DNA of 64,000 nucleotides from Rhizobium sp. Root708 (GCF_001429725.1 NZ_LMHV01000044.1:124001-188000), one strand, 5' to 3'; positions 19,065 to 28,773 are shown, numbered from the stretch's first letter. Numbers and translations are program-made. The notes: generated from the sequence alone by a model not told the origin.

Positions 19065-19575
19065 TTCTTGTTCCTTGAGTTCGGTAGCGACGACTAAAGG
19101 GAATCCGCTTGAATGGATTGCGGCCTGCCAATCCTCTAAGCGTTGAGGTGGCTAATCGGCAGGCCGCCGAACCCAAGGATCAGCGGAACGTCCAAACACG
19201 GGTATTGGATTAAGTCGCATCCTTCGCCGGGTCACTTTCGGAACGCGACAGAGGTCTCGCATATCGCGCCAAACTGCGCGGGCTCCGATGTCGCGGCAGT
19301 AAAGTGGCCGCGAACTAGGCCTGGCGGGATTGAAAGTCTCTTGCTTAGTACGAAGTGGCAGCCGGTGTCGTAGACATCGATAACCTCGACTGCGAGCATG
19401 TCGTCATTGGACAAATTCCTGAGCGCTCTGCCTGAATTCTAAATCTCATCCGTAATGAGGATGGTTGGTTGGAGCACGCGTATCCCCTTTAGTTCGTTTC
19501 ATTGATTCGGGGACAATGGTTCTGCAACCTCTTGTGCAAGTTTAGCCGAAAGCGCCCTGACAGTTCGTCGTCATG
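19065..19575. other. intergenic region with one doubtful small frame
   Basis: About 510 bp. On the minus strand, 19232-19414 could encode 60 residues (MSNDDMLAVEVIDVYDTGCH, later LSIPPGLVRGHFT). The composition is protein-like, but there is no recognised family, so I leave it uncalled. Nothing else is seen. Confidence 0.3.
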
Positions 19576-21003
19576 TCAGCAGACTTTCACAACATCAAGA
19601 TGCAGAAGCTTTCCAAGTTTTTCGATGCGCCCGGCAATATGTCCGACGCCAACGGCGCAGTGATGGGCCGGTCCTTGCGCATTCCATGCCTCAACGAACC
19701 GCCGGGCTCCAAGTGGGAATTTATAACGGCTGTTGGTGTTGCCGATTTCGAGGATCGGCCCTGCGACGGAGGCACCTTCGGCGCAGAGCAGCTTGATCTT
19801 GCCGGCGCTCTCGATGACCGAAAGCAGCGTCACCGGTCCGTGCCTGACCGACATCTCGACGCTGACGCCAGAACCGACCTTGCCGTGGAAAACCTGCAGT
19901 GGCCGGATCTTGATGCGCCCCTCGGCAATTCCGGTATGCCCCGGCCCATCATGGCCCATCAGCACCACGTCGGCCGCAAAATCCATGGCATAATACTCGG
20001 TGAATGAGCCGCCGACACCGAAGCTGTCCATGATCTTCATCGCCTGGGCGTTCTTGATTTCATATTCGCCGGCAACCGGCACCCCGTCGGCCGTCAGCAT
20101 GGAGCAGCCTACGATGACCGAGGTGATAATGTCCTCATAGTCGTGCCCGGGCTGGGATTCGTAATAATAAGCGAGGGACCCGAGCGATTTGTTGGTGACC
20201 AACCTGTGCAGCGCCACGGCGGTTTTTGCCGCACGCGCCAGTTCGTTCGGGTCGCAGTCGGGCTGGACATCGAATTCGGTCTCGATCGTCGCCAGACAGG
20301 CGGAGACATCCGCCTCGCTCACGTCATTGCGGAGCCGCGCCAGTTCGTCGATCTCCAGCACCTCGATATGGGTGCCGAAGGCTGCGGCCTGGGCGGTCAG
20401 ATCCGAATAGATATCGAGCATGCCATTGTAATAGCGGCCCATGACACCGAGCCGGTTATGCGCCATGACATGCGCGACGCGCGCGGCCTCCATCCAGTCG
20501 TTGATCTCCTCATCGACGATGGGATCGCCGGTAAGAATGCCGGTCACCTGATGGAAGCTGATGCCTGCCCGATGGAAGACATTGGCGATTTCAGGGACGG
20601 GGCAGGCAGAGCAATGCGCCAGCCAGTCGCCGGTCATCGCGGTGAGATCGCCAAGCGCGTTGAAGGTGGCATAGTCGATGGCTGCGGCCGGCTGCAGATT
20701 GAGAATGATCACCGGAACCTTGGCACGACGAACCACCGGCAGAACGGTCGACGACAGGGCATAGGTGGTGATGTAGAGAAAGATGATATCAACATCGGCC
20801 TGACGGAACTGATGGCCGGCCTCGAGCGCCTTTTCGGGTGTATCGATCAGCCCGAGGTTGACCACTTCGACGCCGGGACGCGCAAGCTTTGCCTCGACGG
20901 AATCGACATAGCCGCGCAACCTTGTTTCCAGACCTTTGAATTGCGGCCAATAGGCCTCCAGACCGATGCCGAAAAGGCCGGCCTTCAAGGGGCGTTCAGA
21001 CAT
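19576..21003 (-). CDS. L-fucose/L-arabinose isomerase-family protein
   Basis: A 475-residue cytoplasmic sugar isomerase-like enzyme (COG2407 type) expected to interconvert an aldose and a ketose with a divalent metal. The N-terminal Rossmann-like part (LKAGLFGIGLEAYWPQFKGL) and the central part (GSLAYYYESQPGHDYEDII) fit the arabinose/fucose isomerase fold. Metal-ligand candidates are the Glu in the VAGEYEIKNA region and the His in MGHDGPGHTGIAEG. It is the last gene of a four-gene operon after the substrate-binding, ATPase and permease genes, separated from the permease by about 30 bp. Import and isomerisation of one sugar is the simplest reading; which sugar is unknown. Confidence 0.82.
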   Translation of the reverse strand: MSERPLKAGLFGIGLEAYWPQFKGLETRLRGYVDSVEAKLARPGVEVVNLGLIDTPEKALEAGHQFRQADVDIIFLYITTYALSSTVLPVVRRAKVPVIILNLQPAAAIDYATFNALGDLTAMTGDWLAHCSACPVPEIANVFHRAGISFHQVTGILTGDPIVDEEINDWMEAARVAHVMAHNRLGVMGRYYNGMLDIYSDLTAQAAAFGTHIEVLEIDELARLRNDVSEADVSACLATIETEFDVQPDCDPNELARAAKTAVALHRLVTNKSLGSLAYYYESQPGHDYEDIITSVIVGCSMLTADGVPVAGEYEIKNAQAMKIMDSFGVGGSFTEYYAMDFAADVVLMGHDGPGHTGIAEGRIKIRPLQVFHGKVGSGVSVEMSVRHGPVTLLSVIESAGKIKLLCAEGASVAGPILEIGNTNSRYKFPLGARRFVEAWNAQGPAHHCAVGVGHIAGRIEKLGKLLHLDVVKVC

Positions 21004-21034
21004 ATCTGTTTCTCCGATGCAATATTGAAAAGCG

Positions 21035-22039
21035 TCAGCTCTGAAGGCGCACGCGTAGCTGATCGAGGCCGACGGCCATCAGAAGGACGACGCCGCGCGT
21101 CACATCCTGCCAGAAGGAGGAGACGTTCATCAGCGTCAGTCCGTTGTTGAGCGTACCGAGGATCAGAACGGCGATCAGCGTGCCCCAGACGCTGCCGCGC
21201 CCACCGAACAGGCTGGTGCCCCCGAGGATGATGGCCGCAATGATGGTCAGCAGATGCTGTCCGGCGGCGTTCGGCGCCGCCGCACCAAGCATCGCCGCAA
21301 GGATGATGCCGGCCGCAGCCCCCGAAAGTCCGGAGACGATGTAGAGCACCATCTGGGTCCGCTCGACGGGCACACCGAGCAGGCTGCTGGCCTCCGGATT
21401 GCCGCCGGTCGCATAAACGAAGCGTCCGAATGGTGTTTTCGACAGGATCAGCCACAGAACGACGAACACCAGCAGCATGAGGACGATCGGAAACGGGATA
21501 CCGAAGAGGCGGCCGGATCCGAGCCAGTTGAAGGCCGGAATGAAAAGCGGCTTCGACAGGCCGCCGGTCATGACCATGGAAAGACCGGAAAAGATGCTCA
21601 TCGTCCCGAGCGTGGCGATGAGCGGATTGAGCTTCAGCCTGGTGACGATGAACCCATTGAGCACACCGACCGCGCAGCCGATGACAAGCGCCGTGAAGCA
21701 GCCCGCCCATATATTGATGCCGTTGGCATGCATCAGCGCCACGATGACACCGGCAAGACCGGCAACGGCGGCCACCGACAGATCGAGGCCGCCGCCGATG
21801 ATTAGCGGCGTACCGGCCGCGGCCATCAGGCCGATGAAGGCCATGTTGGTGCCGATGTTGGACAGGTTGCTCAGCGTCAGGAAATAAGGAGAGAGAAGCG
21901 AGAACGCGGCCAGAAGCAGGATGTAGAAGACCAGAAGGAGCACAATGCCGGCGGCAGGACGACCGAGAAGGTCGGTCAGCGAACTTGCCTGCTTCTTCGA
22001 AACACCCGACGCTGCGGGAATGGAGGACGACTTGCTCAT
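21035..22039 (-). CDS. sugar ABC transporter permease, RbsC-like
   Basis: A 334-residue inner-membrane permease of the BPD_transp_2 (RbsC/AraH) type, with eight to ten hydrophobic segments. Family landmarks include LSNIGTNMAFIGLMAAAGTP, GGLDLSVAAVAGL (near residue 85) and GTSLFGGRGSVWGTLIAVL near the C-terminus. Its ATG overlaps the stop of the ATPase gene by four bases (22036-22039), so the two are translationally coupled. Confidence 0.93.
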   Translation of the reverse strand: MSKSSSIPAASGVSKKQASSLTDLLGRPAAGIVLLLVFYILLLAAFSLLSPYFLTLSNLSNIGTNMAFIGLMAAAGTPLIIGGGLDLSVAAVAGLAGVIVALMHANGINIWAGCFTALVIGCAVGVLNGFIVTRLKLNPLIATLGTMSIFSGLSMVMTGGLSKPLFIPAFNWLGSGRLFGIPFPIVLMLLVFVVLWLILSKTPFGRFVYATGGNPEASSLLGVPVERTQMVLYIVSGLSGAAAGIILAAMLGAAAPNAAGQHLLTIIAAIILGGTSLFGGRGSVWGTLIAVLILGTLNNGLTLMNVSSFWQDVTRGVVLLMAVGLDQLRVRLQS

Positions 22040-23601
22040 GCTTTCTCCAGTTCATTCGTATCGCGGTTGGCAGACGGGGGTTCCGCCGCCCGCATCAGGT
22101 CCGTCGCGGTCGCATCCTGCCCAAGCTCGGCCACGACCTTTCCATCCTCCAGAACGAGGCTACGATCGGCGAGTCCAGCCACCTCTTCCGCGTCCGAGGA
22201 GACGATCAGGATCGCCAGTCCAGCCTCCGCCAGACGGCGGATTTCCGCGTAGATTTCGCGCCGGGCGCCAAGATCGACGCCACGTGTCGGCTCTTCGAGG
22301 ATCAGGAAATTCGGGCTTCCGAGCAGCCAGCGGGCCAGGCAGATTTTCTGCTGGTTGCCGCCGGATAAAAGGCGAATCTCCTGATCCGGCCCCGAGGTCT
22401 TGACCCTCAGGGTTTTGATCCAGTCTCTGGTACTTAAGTGTTCGCGCTTCTGATCAACGATGCCGGATTGCGTGAACAGGCTGAGATAAGGCAGCGTGGT
22501 GTTCGTGCGCACCGACAGATTGCCGATCAACCCCTGACGCTTGCGCTCGGCGGCAACAAAGCCGATGCCGTTGCGCACGCTCTTTCGCGGTCCCGACAGG
22601 CCGATATCGATATCGCTCAGCCGGACGGCTGTGGCGCGGGCAGCAGGTTCGGCACCGTAGATGGCCCGACCGATCTTTTCGGCGCCCGAACCGATCAGTC
22701 CGAAAACGCCGAACACCTCACCGCGCCGCACAGAAAGCGAGACGCCGTCGAGCCATCCGGGAAGAGACAAGCCTTCCACGGACAGGACGGTCCTTGCATC
22801 CGGAACCACCGTCGATTTGGCCGGATAGAGGTCACCGAGCTCGCTGCCGAGCATGGCCGTCAGCACCTCGTCGCGACTGGTCTCCCCCGTCTTGAACTGG
22901 CCGCGAACCTCGCCGTCGCGTAACACGACGATCCGGTCGCTGAGCCGGAAGACCTCGTCCAGATAATGCGAGATATAGATGATGGTGACGCCCTGGGCTC
23001 TCAGAGCCTCGATCACCTCGAACAGATTGTCGGCGTCCGCCTCGCCCAGCGATGCCGTCGGCTCGTCCATGATCAGGATCCGTGCCTTGCCGGAGAGCGC
23101 CCGGGCGATTTCGACGATGCGCTGCTCGGACAAAGGCAGCGAGCCCATGCGCCGACCGGGCGCGACATGCTCGAGCCGCAATCGCTTGAGCAGCGCTTCC
23201 GCCTGTCCGTCCATTGCCGGCCGGTCGATCATGGGAATGCCCGCAAACCGCCGCTTGGGCATGGAACCGAGCGCGATGTTTTCGGCAACAGAGAGATCCG
23301 GATGCACCGAAAGCTCCTGCGGCATCAGCCGGATGCCGGCCGCAATCGCATCCTGCGGGGTGGCGACCGTCGTGAGCGTGTCGTCGATCCGGATCTGTCC
23401 GCTGTCCAGCGTGTAGACGCCGGACAGGATTTTCATGAGTGTCGACTTGCCGGCACCGTTTGCACCGAGAAGCGCGACGATCTCTCCTTCATGGGCCGAA
23501 AGCGATACGTTCTTCAAAACTGTCACGCCGGTGAAGGCTTTGCTGACATTGGCGATCTGGAGCCGCGGATTGCGGCTCCCTTCGGTTCTCTGGTCGGTCA
23601 T
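22036..23601 (-). CDS. sugar ABC transporter ATP-binding protein, RbsA/MglA-like
   Basis: A 521-residue protein with two fused nucleotide-binding domains. The first has an intact Walker A (LLGANGAGKSTLMK, near residue 42), signature LPLSEQRIVEIARAL and Walker B ILIMDEPTAS. The second has a degenerate Walker A (FGLIGSGAEKIGRAI) but a good signature (LLSGGNQQKICLARWL) and Walker B (FLILEEPTRG). That asymmetry is normal for RbsA/MglA-type ATPases. It is the second gene of the operon, 25 bp after the binding protein gene. Confidence 0.94.
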   Translation of the reverse strand: MTDQRTEGSRNPRLQIANVSKAFTGVTVLKNVSLSAHEGEIVALLGANGAGKSTLMKILSGVYTLDSGQIRIDDTLTTVATPQDAIAAGIRLMPQELSVHPDLSVAENIALGSMPKRRFAGIPMIDRPAMDGQAEALLKRLRLEHVAPGRRMGSLPLSEQRIVEIARALSGKARILIMDEPTASLGEADADNLFEVIEALRAQGVTIIYISHYLDEVFRLSDRIVVLRDGEVRGQFKTGETSRDEVLTAMLGSELGDLYPAKSTVVPDARTVLSVEGLSLPGWLDGVSLSVRRGEVFGVFGLIGSGAEKIGRAIYGAEPAARATAVRLSDIDIGLSGPRKSVRNGIGFVAAERKRQGLIGNLSVRTNTTLPYLSLFTQSGIVDQKREHLSTRDWIKTLRVKTSGPDQEIRLLSGGNQQKICLARWLLGSPNFLILEEPTRGVDLGARREIYAEIRRLAEAGLAILIVSSDAEEVAGLADRSLVLEDGKVVAELGQDATATDLMRAAEPPSANRDTNELEKA

Positions 23602-23626
23602 GTGACGCTCCCTTGACGGTCTCCGC

Positions 23627-24796
23627 TCACTGCTGAGGGAGAATGGCCTCGTAGCCCTTCAGCCAGTCCTGCTTCTTCAGGTCTGCGAGATAGGTTGCGA
23701 ATTCCGTTTCCGGGAATACGTAGCCATCCGCCTCGCCGACGCAGGGAAACTCCTTGTAGAACTGGCAGATATTGGCCTTGGTGACCATCTGGTGGGTGAC
23801 GAACGTCGCCTCCGGGACGGGCTTTCCAGCAAGGGAGGAGAGCGCGATCGGGATCAGATAGTTGCCGTAGCTGCCGGGGAATGAACCGGTAGCGGCAACC
23901 AGGTTCGGATCGGTGGCGAGCGCCTCTGCCTCATCTGCCCCGTTACCGACCGCGATTGCCTGATCGATACGACCCGCACCCCGCACGGCCTGCAGCATAC
24001 CCATCGTCGCCTGATCGTTGATCGCGATGATGAGGATCGGCGCGCCGGGCGGAATGCGGCCGATGACGTTGTTCATCTGCGCAAAGGATTCCTGCAGCGT
24101 GTTCTTGGTATCGATCTCGATGATATGATCTGCCGGGAAGTCCTTGGTCAGCGCCATGAAGCCGGCCCGCTGGCCCTCCGTACGCATGCGCGGAATGACG
24201 CCCGATTGCGGCAGGGCGCCGATGACCAGATAGCCGGTATTGACGACATCGGCGCCGAATTTCTTCTGCGCCGCCGTTGCCAGATAGGACCCGCCCATAA
24301 ACCCTGACTTCGGATTGTTGACCCCGAAGAAGCTTGCGCCTGGCATAGGAATGTCGATCGCAGTGACTTTCGTGCCATCCGCTTTGAAAACGTCCATCAC
24401 GGTCTGGCCAAAATTGGCATCCGTCTGGAATTCGATGACGTAATCGACCTTGCGCTCCGCAAAGGATTTGGCGTTGGCGAGCGCCGTCGGTCCGTCAAGG
24501 CGATTATCTGCAATCACAAGTTCGATGCCGGCGGCGTCCGCATTCTGCTGGATGCCTTTTTCGACGAGCACGCCGAAGGAAATGTCGCGCTGCAGATTGG
24601 CGAAGCCGATGCTATAGCCCTTGCCGTTCTTCGGCGGTGTTACCTTGGCGGCATCCGCCGCCATCGCCTTCAGATTGTCGGCCGATAGCATCTTGCCATC
24701 GAATTTCTGCGGATCGAATCCGTGGAAATCCTCGGCATAGGCAGCAGACGCGACAAGGCACGCGCCAACTGCCAGCAATCTGGCTTGATGTTTCAT
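23627..24796 (-). CDS. periplasmic sugar-binding protein of ABC transporter
   Basis: First gene of the sugar operon; 389 residues. It has a clean signal peptide (MKHQARLLAVGACLVASAAYAE) and a Peripla_BP_4-type fold: KGYSIGFANLQRDISFGVLV at the first strand, ELVIADNRLDGPTALANA, and GAPILIIAINDQATMGMLQA. The ATG at 24796 begins the signal peptide and follows GGAGAGAG; the frame open to 24856 is only a leader. It captures the sugar in the periplasm for the permease pair downstream. Confidence 0.92.
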   Translation of the reverse strand: MKHQARLLAVGACLVASAAYAEDFHGFDPQKFDGKMLSADNLKAMAADAAKVTPPKNGKGYSIGFANLQRDISFGVLVEKGIQQNADAAGIELVIADNRLDGPTALANAKSFAERKVDYVIEFQTDANFGQTVMDVFKADGTKVTAIDIPMPGASFFGVNNPKSGFMGGSYLATAAQKKFGADVVNTGYLVIGALPQSGVIPRMRTEGQRAGFMALTKDFPADHIIEIDTKNTLQESFAQMNNVIGRIPPGAPILIIAINDQATMGMLQAVRGAGRIDQAIAVGNGADEAEALATDPNLVAATGSFPGSYGNYLIPIALSSLAGKPVPEATFVTHQMVTKANICQFYKEFPCVGEADGYVFPETEFATYLADLKKQDWLKGYEAILPQQ

Positions 24797-24984
24797 GTCT
24801 CTCTCCTCCCAGCCGCTGCCCTCCCTGGCAGCAGCAACCGCTGATGATCTCAGCAAGATGTGCAGGTCATTCGAAAAATGACCTTACCATCTGACGTTAA
24901 CACCAAGCATTTTCATTGACACGCCGGCATATTCCGCAAAAATGATCTTTTGCATACAAAATATGATCCAAAAGTTGAGCTGGT
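24797..24984. promoter_or_regulatory. divergent regulatory region of the sugar operon and its AraC regulator
   Basis: 188 bp between the divergent binding-protein gene and the AraC gene. It is more AT-rich than its surroundings and contains ATGATC twice (within 24940-24970) around an imperfect AAAATGATCTTTT symmetry. This is where an AraC-type regulator would bind. The operator assignment is an inference. Confidence 0.45.
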
Positions 24985-25854
24985 ATGATGCAGAGTTACT
25001 TCGTCTACATGCCGGACAACCGCCTCTGCGCCGCCTGGGGCTGCACGGCTGTTTCCAGCGGCTATACGGAGATCGTACCGAATTCCGATTATCCACCGAG
25101 CCGCCATCCGGACGATCACCACTTCAGCTGGGCGCGCGGTCGTATCTTGAACGCCTATCAGGTTGTGCAGATCAGCGCTGGCAGCGGGCGGCTGGAATTC
25201 GGGCCTGAACGTCGACAGGTCGCAATCGTCGAAGGCTCGATTTTCCTGCTCTTTCCTGGGGTCTGGCACCGGTTCGCTCCGGATCGACGCACCGGATGGG
25301 TCGAACACTGGATCGAATGCCGGGGGAGCGCTTTCGACTTTGCCTGCGATGCGGGTCTGCTGCAACCGGAGCGGCCGGTGCATGCCAGCAGCCCTGAGAT
25401 TGCAGGTGTGTTCGCATCGATCCACGCGCTGGCGCAGGACGATTCCTTGCGCAATCAGCCGCTTATTTCGACCCTCGGCCTTCAGTTGCTGGCGCTTCTA
25501 TGCCGTCCCACCGATATTAACAGCAACGCGTCCGGCAGGCTCGTCGATCGTGCGCGGATGATTTTGATGGAACGATGCGGCCAGCCTCTGTCAGTCGAGC
25601 GGCTCGCCGAGGAACTCGGCGTCAGCTATCCCTATTTCCGGCGTCTATTTCGCGAGCAGACAGGCATGTCGGCCAAACAATATCAGATGACCGTCCGCAT
25701 TCAGCGCGCCGGCGACTTTCTGGTGAATACCGACAAGTCGATCAAGGAGATCGCCGGGCTCCTGGGTTTTCACTCGGCGTTCCACTTTTCGACGCAGTTT
25801 CGGCAGATGATCGGCTCGAGCCCGACGGATTTCAGGACCGTTCGGCACCAGTAA
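24985..25854 (+). CDS. AraC-family regulator of the adjacent sugar operon
   Basis: A 289-residue regulator. The N-terminal half is a cupin-like AraC_binding domain (VVQISAGSGRLEFGPERRQV, IFLLFPGVWHRFAPD). The C-terminal half has the two HTH motifs: LSVERLAEELGVSYPYFRRL and IKEIAGLLGFHSAFHFSTQF, ending GSSPTDFRTV. It is divergent from the sugar ABC operon with a shared 188-bp promoter region, so it most likely senses the transported sugar and activates that operon. Confidence 0.9.
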   Translation: MMQSYFVYMPDNRLCAAWGCTAVSSGYTEIVPNSDYPPSRHPDDHHFSWARGRILNAYQVVQISAGSGRLEFGPERRQVAIVEGSIFLLFPGVWHRFAPDRRTGWVEHWIECRGSAFDFACDAGLLQPERPVHASSPEIAGVFASIHALAQDDSLRNQPLISTLGLQLLALLCRPTDINSNASGRLVDRARMILMERCGQPLSVERLAEELGVSYPYFRRLFREQTGMSAKQYQMTVRIQRAGDFLVNTDKSIKEIAGLLGFHSAFHFSTQFRQMIGSSPTDFRTVRHQ

Positions 25855-26317
25855 CGCTTCGCGACGGAGCGCAAAGACCTATCAATGTCTCGCCTTGAAA
25901 GGACTCGAACCGGCGTCCGGTCTACTCTTCTGGCTAACTCGTTGATTTAGAGGCTAGATGCGTCGCTTTCCCACTTTCAGGTGTTCTTCTTCCTCGTTTA
26001 ATCAGAACCGATCAGCCGGCGCGGCGCGCTGGCCGGGGAAAGTTGAAGAGTATCGGAGCTTTCAGCATAGCGCCGGACGTGTCCGGGAAAGCGGGAATTC
26101 TCGACACGGTTCAGCCGGAAAATGCGCAGCCGCAGGAGCCTTAGCATAGCGCCGCGACAGCAGGAAGGCGGGATCGACTGCGCCCGGTGGAACCGTTCCG
26201 CCTACAACTTCGGAGATTATCAGCGCTCGGACAACTGGAATCCATCACGCAACCAGCTGCTTCCATCGTCCAGCGCCCTCGCTGCACTCCACGAAAGAGC
26301 GTACTTCTATGGACCCG
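25855..26317. other. intergenic region with a short direct repeat
   Basis: About 460 bp at the edge of the defence island. AGCATAGCGCCG occurs twice (26064-26075 and 26143-26154), each after a GGAGC. At 25901 there is GGACTCGAACC, which resembles the complement of a tRNA T-arm, but no tRNA folds around it. No gene is recognised. Confidence 0.4.
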
Positions 26318-26824
26318 TCAGACCCGGGGCATGATTTGCGTTGCGCGGGCAAGCGTTTTTGCCGCAAGGCCGACATACCATGCGTTCATGCGCCTGTCCC
26401 AGCTACGGACTTCACAGAACGTCTTCCAGTCGAACTCGTAAAGCGCAACCAACTGCCAGTCGGCGTCGATGCGGACGACGATCAGGTACTCAAACAGCTG
26501 TTTGTCCGGATCCTCCCGGTCGGGATAAACGGTCCCGGTCTTACGGGCATCAAGCACGCCTTTGATCGAATAGCGATCGCCGCGTCTGGAGAGCGCATCA
26601 ACGTTCTGTGTGCCTGTAGGAGCAGGCTGCAGGTTGGCACGACCCGGTGTAGCGTTATACGTTGCAATCGCAAGGCTTTCCGCTACCTGACCGACATTTA
26701 AGGCCAGACCTCGTTTCTTTAGCTCGGCCGCGACACGGGCGCGCAAACGAAGCAAGTCGAGATCACTGAGGCCGACCAGCTCATCAGAAGGCTCCCCAGG
26801 TTGAACCAGCATGGTTTCGTTCAT
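26318..26824 (-). CDS. uncharacterised protein, possible restriction-endonuclease-like fold (DUF6998-like)
   Basis: A 168-residue soluble protein. The N-terminal 45 residues are a helical region (GLSDLDLLRLRARVAAELKK). The middle has NVDALSRRGDRYSIKGV, an Asp followed by a strand ending in I-K, which is the arrangement of the D...(E/I)xK core in PD-(D/E)XK-like folds and in DUF6998-type proteins. The C-terminal part (VVRIDADWQLVALYEFDWKT) is beta-rich. It is divergent from the RHH-Dcm operon, with a 246-bp shared upstream region. A nuclease or modified-nuclease role in the restriction system is an inference; catalytic residues are not complete enough to assert activity. Confidence 0.6.
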   Translation of the reverse strand: MNETMLVQPGEPSDELVGLSDLDLLRLRARVAAELKKRGLALNVGQVAESLAIATYNATPGRANLQPAPTGTQNVDALSRRGDRYSIKGVLDARKTGTVYPDREDPDKQLFEYLIVVRIDADWQLVALYEFDWKTFCEVRSWDRRMNAWYVGLAAKTLARATQIMPRV

Positions 26825-27070
26825 GTACCCTTCCTCTACTTCACTTCAGTCTGGTCAAAGGCGACCGCATTTTTCAAGATGCGAAACTCCAGTTTCTCCC
26901 AATCTTACAAAGACATATTGAGGGCCGCTCCAGGATCGGCATTGCGAACGCGATAGATGTTCGCTATATGTTCCAATTCAAAACCGCAGTCCACAGGATT
27001 TGAGAGACGTCATGATGCAATATGCACCACTTTGGCATAGGTTCGGCGATATCTGCACCCGGTATGATTC

Positions 27071-27277
27071 ATGCAAGCTCCAGCTCATAAGAAAACCGTC
27101 AGAACGTCCGTAATGCTTCCGGAAGCGGTTCATAACCGCATCCAGTTGCTTGCGGATGCCAGTGATGTTTCCGCCGCGTGGGTTATCCGTGCGGCTGTCA
27201 TGCAGTTTCTTGCGGAGCACGGTGAAGAGACAAATCTCCCGCTGCGTCTTCCGAGATCGAAAGAGGATGTGAGATGA
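27071..27277 (+). CDS. ribbon-helix-helix (CopG-like) regulator of the R-M operon
   Basis: A 68-residue protein with an RHH pattern: a basic N-terminus, strand VRTSVMLPEAV, helix VHNRIQLLADASDVSAAWVI, and a second helix RAAVMQFLAEHG. Such proteins dimerise and bind operator DNA. Its stop overlaps the ATG of the methyltransferase by four bases (27274-27277), so it is the first gene of the operon and probably autoregulates it, as control proteins do in restriction-modification systems to delay endonuclease expression. The family call is firm; the target is inferred. Confidence 0.8.
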   Translation: MQAPAHKKTVRTSVMLPEAVHNRIQLLADASDVSAAWVIRAAVMQFLAEHGEETNLPLRLPRSKEDVR

Positions 27278-28773
27278 GCGCGGAAACGATTCGTCAGAAA
27301 ATCGCCCGACTACAGGCCGGTGGCAAACCGCGACTTCTGGACCTGTTTTCGGGATGCGGCGGCCTTTCACTCGGATTTCACTCAATCGGCTTTTCCGTGC
27401 GTGCTGCCGTTGAGTTCGACCCGGACGCAGCGCGTTCCCATGGTCTGAACTTCCACGGGGGTGACGCCCGTCACAGCAAAGCGCGCGACATCATCAATAC
27501 ACACCCTGAAGATCTCGTTGCAGAGCTCGGTCTGGGACCGGTCCAGGATGCGTTCGACATTCTCGTTGGCGGCCCGCCATGTCAGGCCTTCGCACGTGTC
27601 GGCCGCCCAAAGCTTCGTGAGGTCGATGCCCACCCGCAGGCTTTTCGCCACGACCCGCGCGCGCGTCTGTATCAGGAATATCTGCGCTACGTCGATGCAT
27701 TCAAACCGCTGGTAGTCGTGGTGGAAAACGTTCCGGACGTACTGAACCATGGGGGCCAGAACATCGCCGAGGAGATCTGCGAGGTTCTCGAGGATAAAGG
27801 ATACGTCTGCGCCTATACGCTGCTGAACGCGGCGTTCTATGGCGTGCCGCAAATGCGCGAACGTATGTTCCTGATCGCCTATCGTCGCGAAGTCTCCGAG
27901 AAGATATCATTTCCTGACCCAACAAACTGGCTGGTGCTTCCTCCGGGCTACGAAGGATCTCGGGCAGTTGCGCTCAAAGTTCTCAACGGCCACCTTTCGT
28001 CAGCGCATGACTATCTCGAACCTCCCTCTGCAGTCCCCTCGCTGCCCGCGGCAGTCACCGTCGAACAAGCGATCGGAGATCTTCCGCGCATCGATGCCCG
28101 CAGCAAACTCGCCTCAGGAGAACTGCGACGTGGTGCACGCCGCATGGATGAGACAATCCCTTACGACCGGCGTCAGAAGATATCGGCATACGCGAAGCTG
28201 ATGAGGTCCTGGCCGGGCTTCGAAGCGCCGCAAGACGGGCTGCGCGACCACGTCATCCGCTACCTGCCCAGAGACTACCCTTTGTTTGCTCGTCTCAACC
28301 CTGGCGACCAATATCCGCAGGCATGGCAGCATGCGACGAACATGTTCAACGAAAAACTTGCTGATCTCAAAAAGGCCGGGAAACAAATCGCCGAGGGATC
28401 TCCCGAATATGAGAGCCTGAGGGTCGCGATCGTCCCACCCTATGACGCGTCGAAGTTTCCGAACAAGTGGCGCAAGATGTGGAGTGATCAGCCGGCCAGA
28501 ACCCTGATGGCTCATCTGGGCAAGGACAGTTACAGCCATATTCACTATGACAGCGAGCAGGCACGTACGATCTCGGTCCGTGAAGCCGCTAGATTGCAGT
28601 CGTTCCCGGACGGATTTGTCTTCAGCGGTACTATGAACCCGAGCTTCAAGCAAATTGGAAATGCCGTACCTCCCCTGATGGCAAGAGCACTTGCTGCCCG
28701 GATCATGGAGACCTTGTGTCCGAGTCAGAAAGAAAGTCTTGATGGATATCCGAGAGCGGCAGCAGCAGTATAA
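27274..28773 (+). CDS. DNA (cytosine-5) methyltransferase
   Basis: A 499-residue m5C methyltransferase that protects host DNA. Motif I is LLDLFSGCGGLSLGF (near residue 28), motif IV with the catalytic Cys is GGPPCQAFARVGR (near residue 100), motif VI is VVENVPDVL, motif VIII is QMRERMFLIAYRR, and motif X is FKQIGNAVPPLMARAL. The target-recognition region between VIII and IX is long (about 200 residues). The McrB-like gene starts 32 bp before its stop in another frame. Recognition sequence unknown. Confidence 0.95.
   Translation: MSAETIRQKIARLQAGGKPRLLDLFSGCGGLSLGFHSIGFSVRAAVEFDPDAARSHGLNFHGGDARHSKARDIINTHPEDLVAELGLGPVQDAFDILVGGPPCQAFARVGRPKLREVDAHPQAFRHDPRARLYQEYLRYVDAFKPLVVVVENVPDVLNHGGQNIAEEICEVLEDKGYVCAYTLLNAAFYGVPQMRERMFLIAYRREVSEKISFPDPTNWLVLPPGYEGSRAVALKVLNGHLSSAHDYLEPPSAVPSLPAAVTVEQAIGDLPRIDARSKLASGELRRGARRMDETIPYDRRQKISAYAKLMRSWPGFEAPQDGLRDHVIRYLPRDYPLFARLNPGDQYPQAWQHATNMFNEKLADLKKAGKQIAEGSPEYESLRVAIVPPYDASKFPNKWRKMWSDQPARTLMAHLGKDSYSHIHYDSEQARTISVREAARLQSFPDGFVFSGTMNPSFKQIGNAVPPLMARALAARIMETLCPSQKESLDGYPRAAAAV

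Noticed and set aside
25890-25960. tRNA-like sequence on the minus strand (T-arm-like GGTTCGAGTCC complement at 25901)
   Set aside because: The T-stem bases do not pair and no cloverleaf with a plausible anticodon arm could be drawn; at most a remnant or coincidence.
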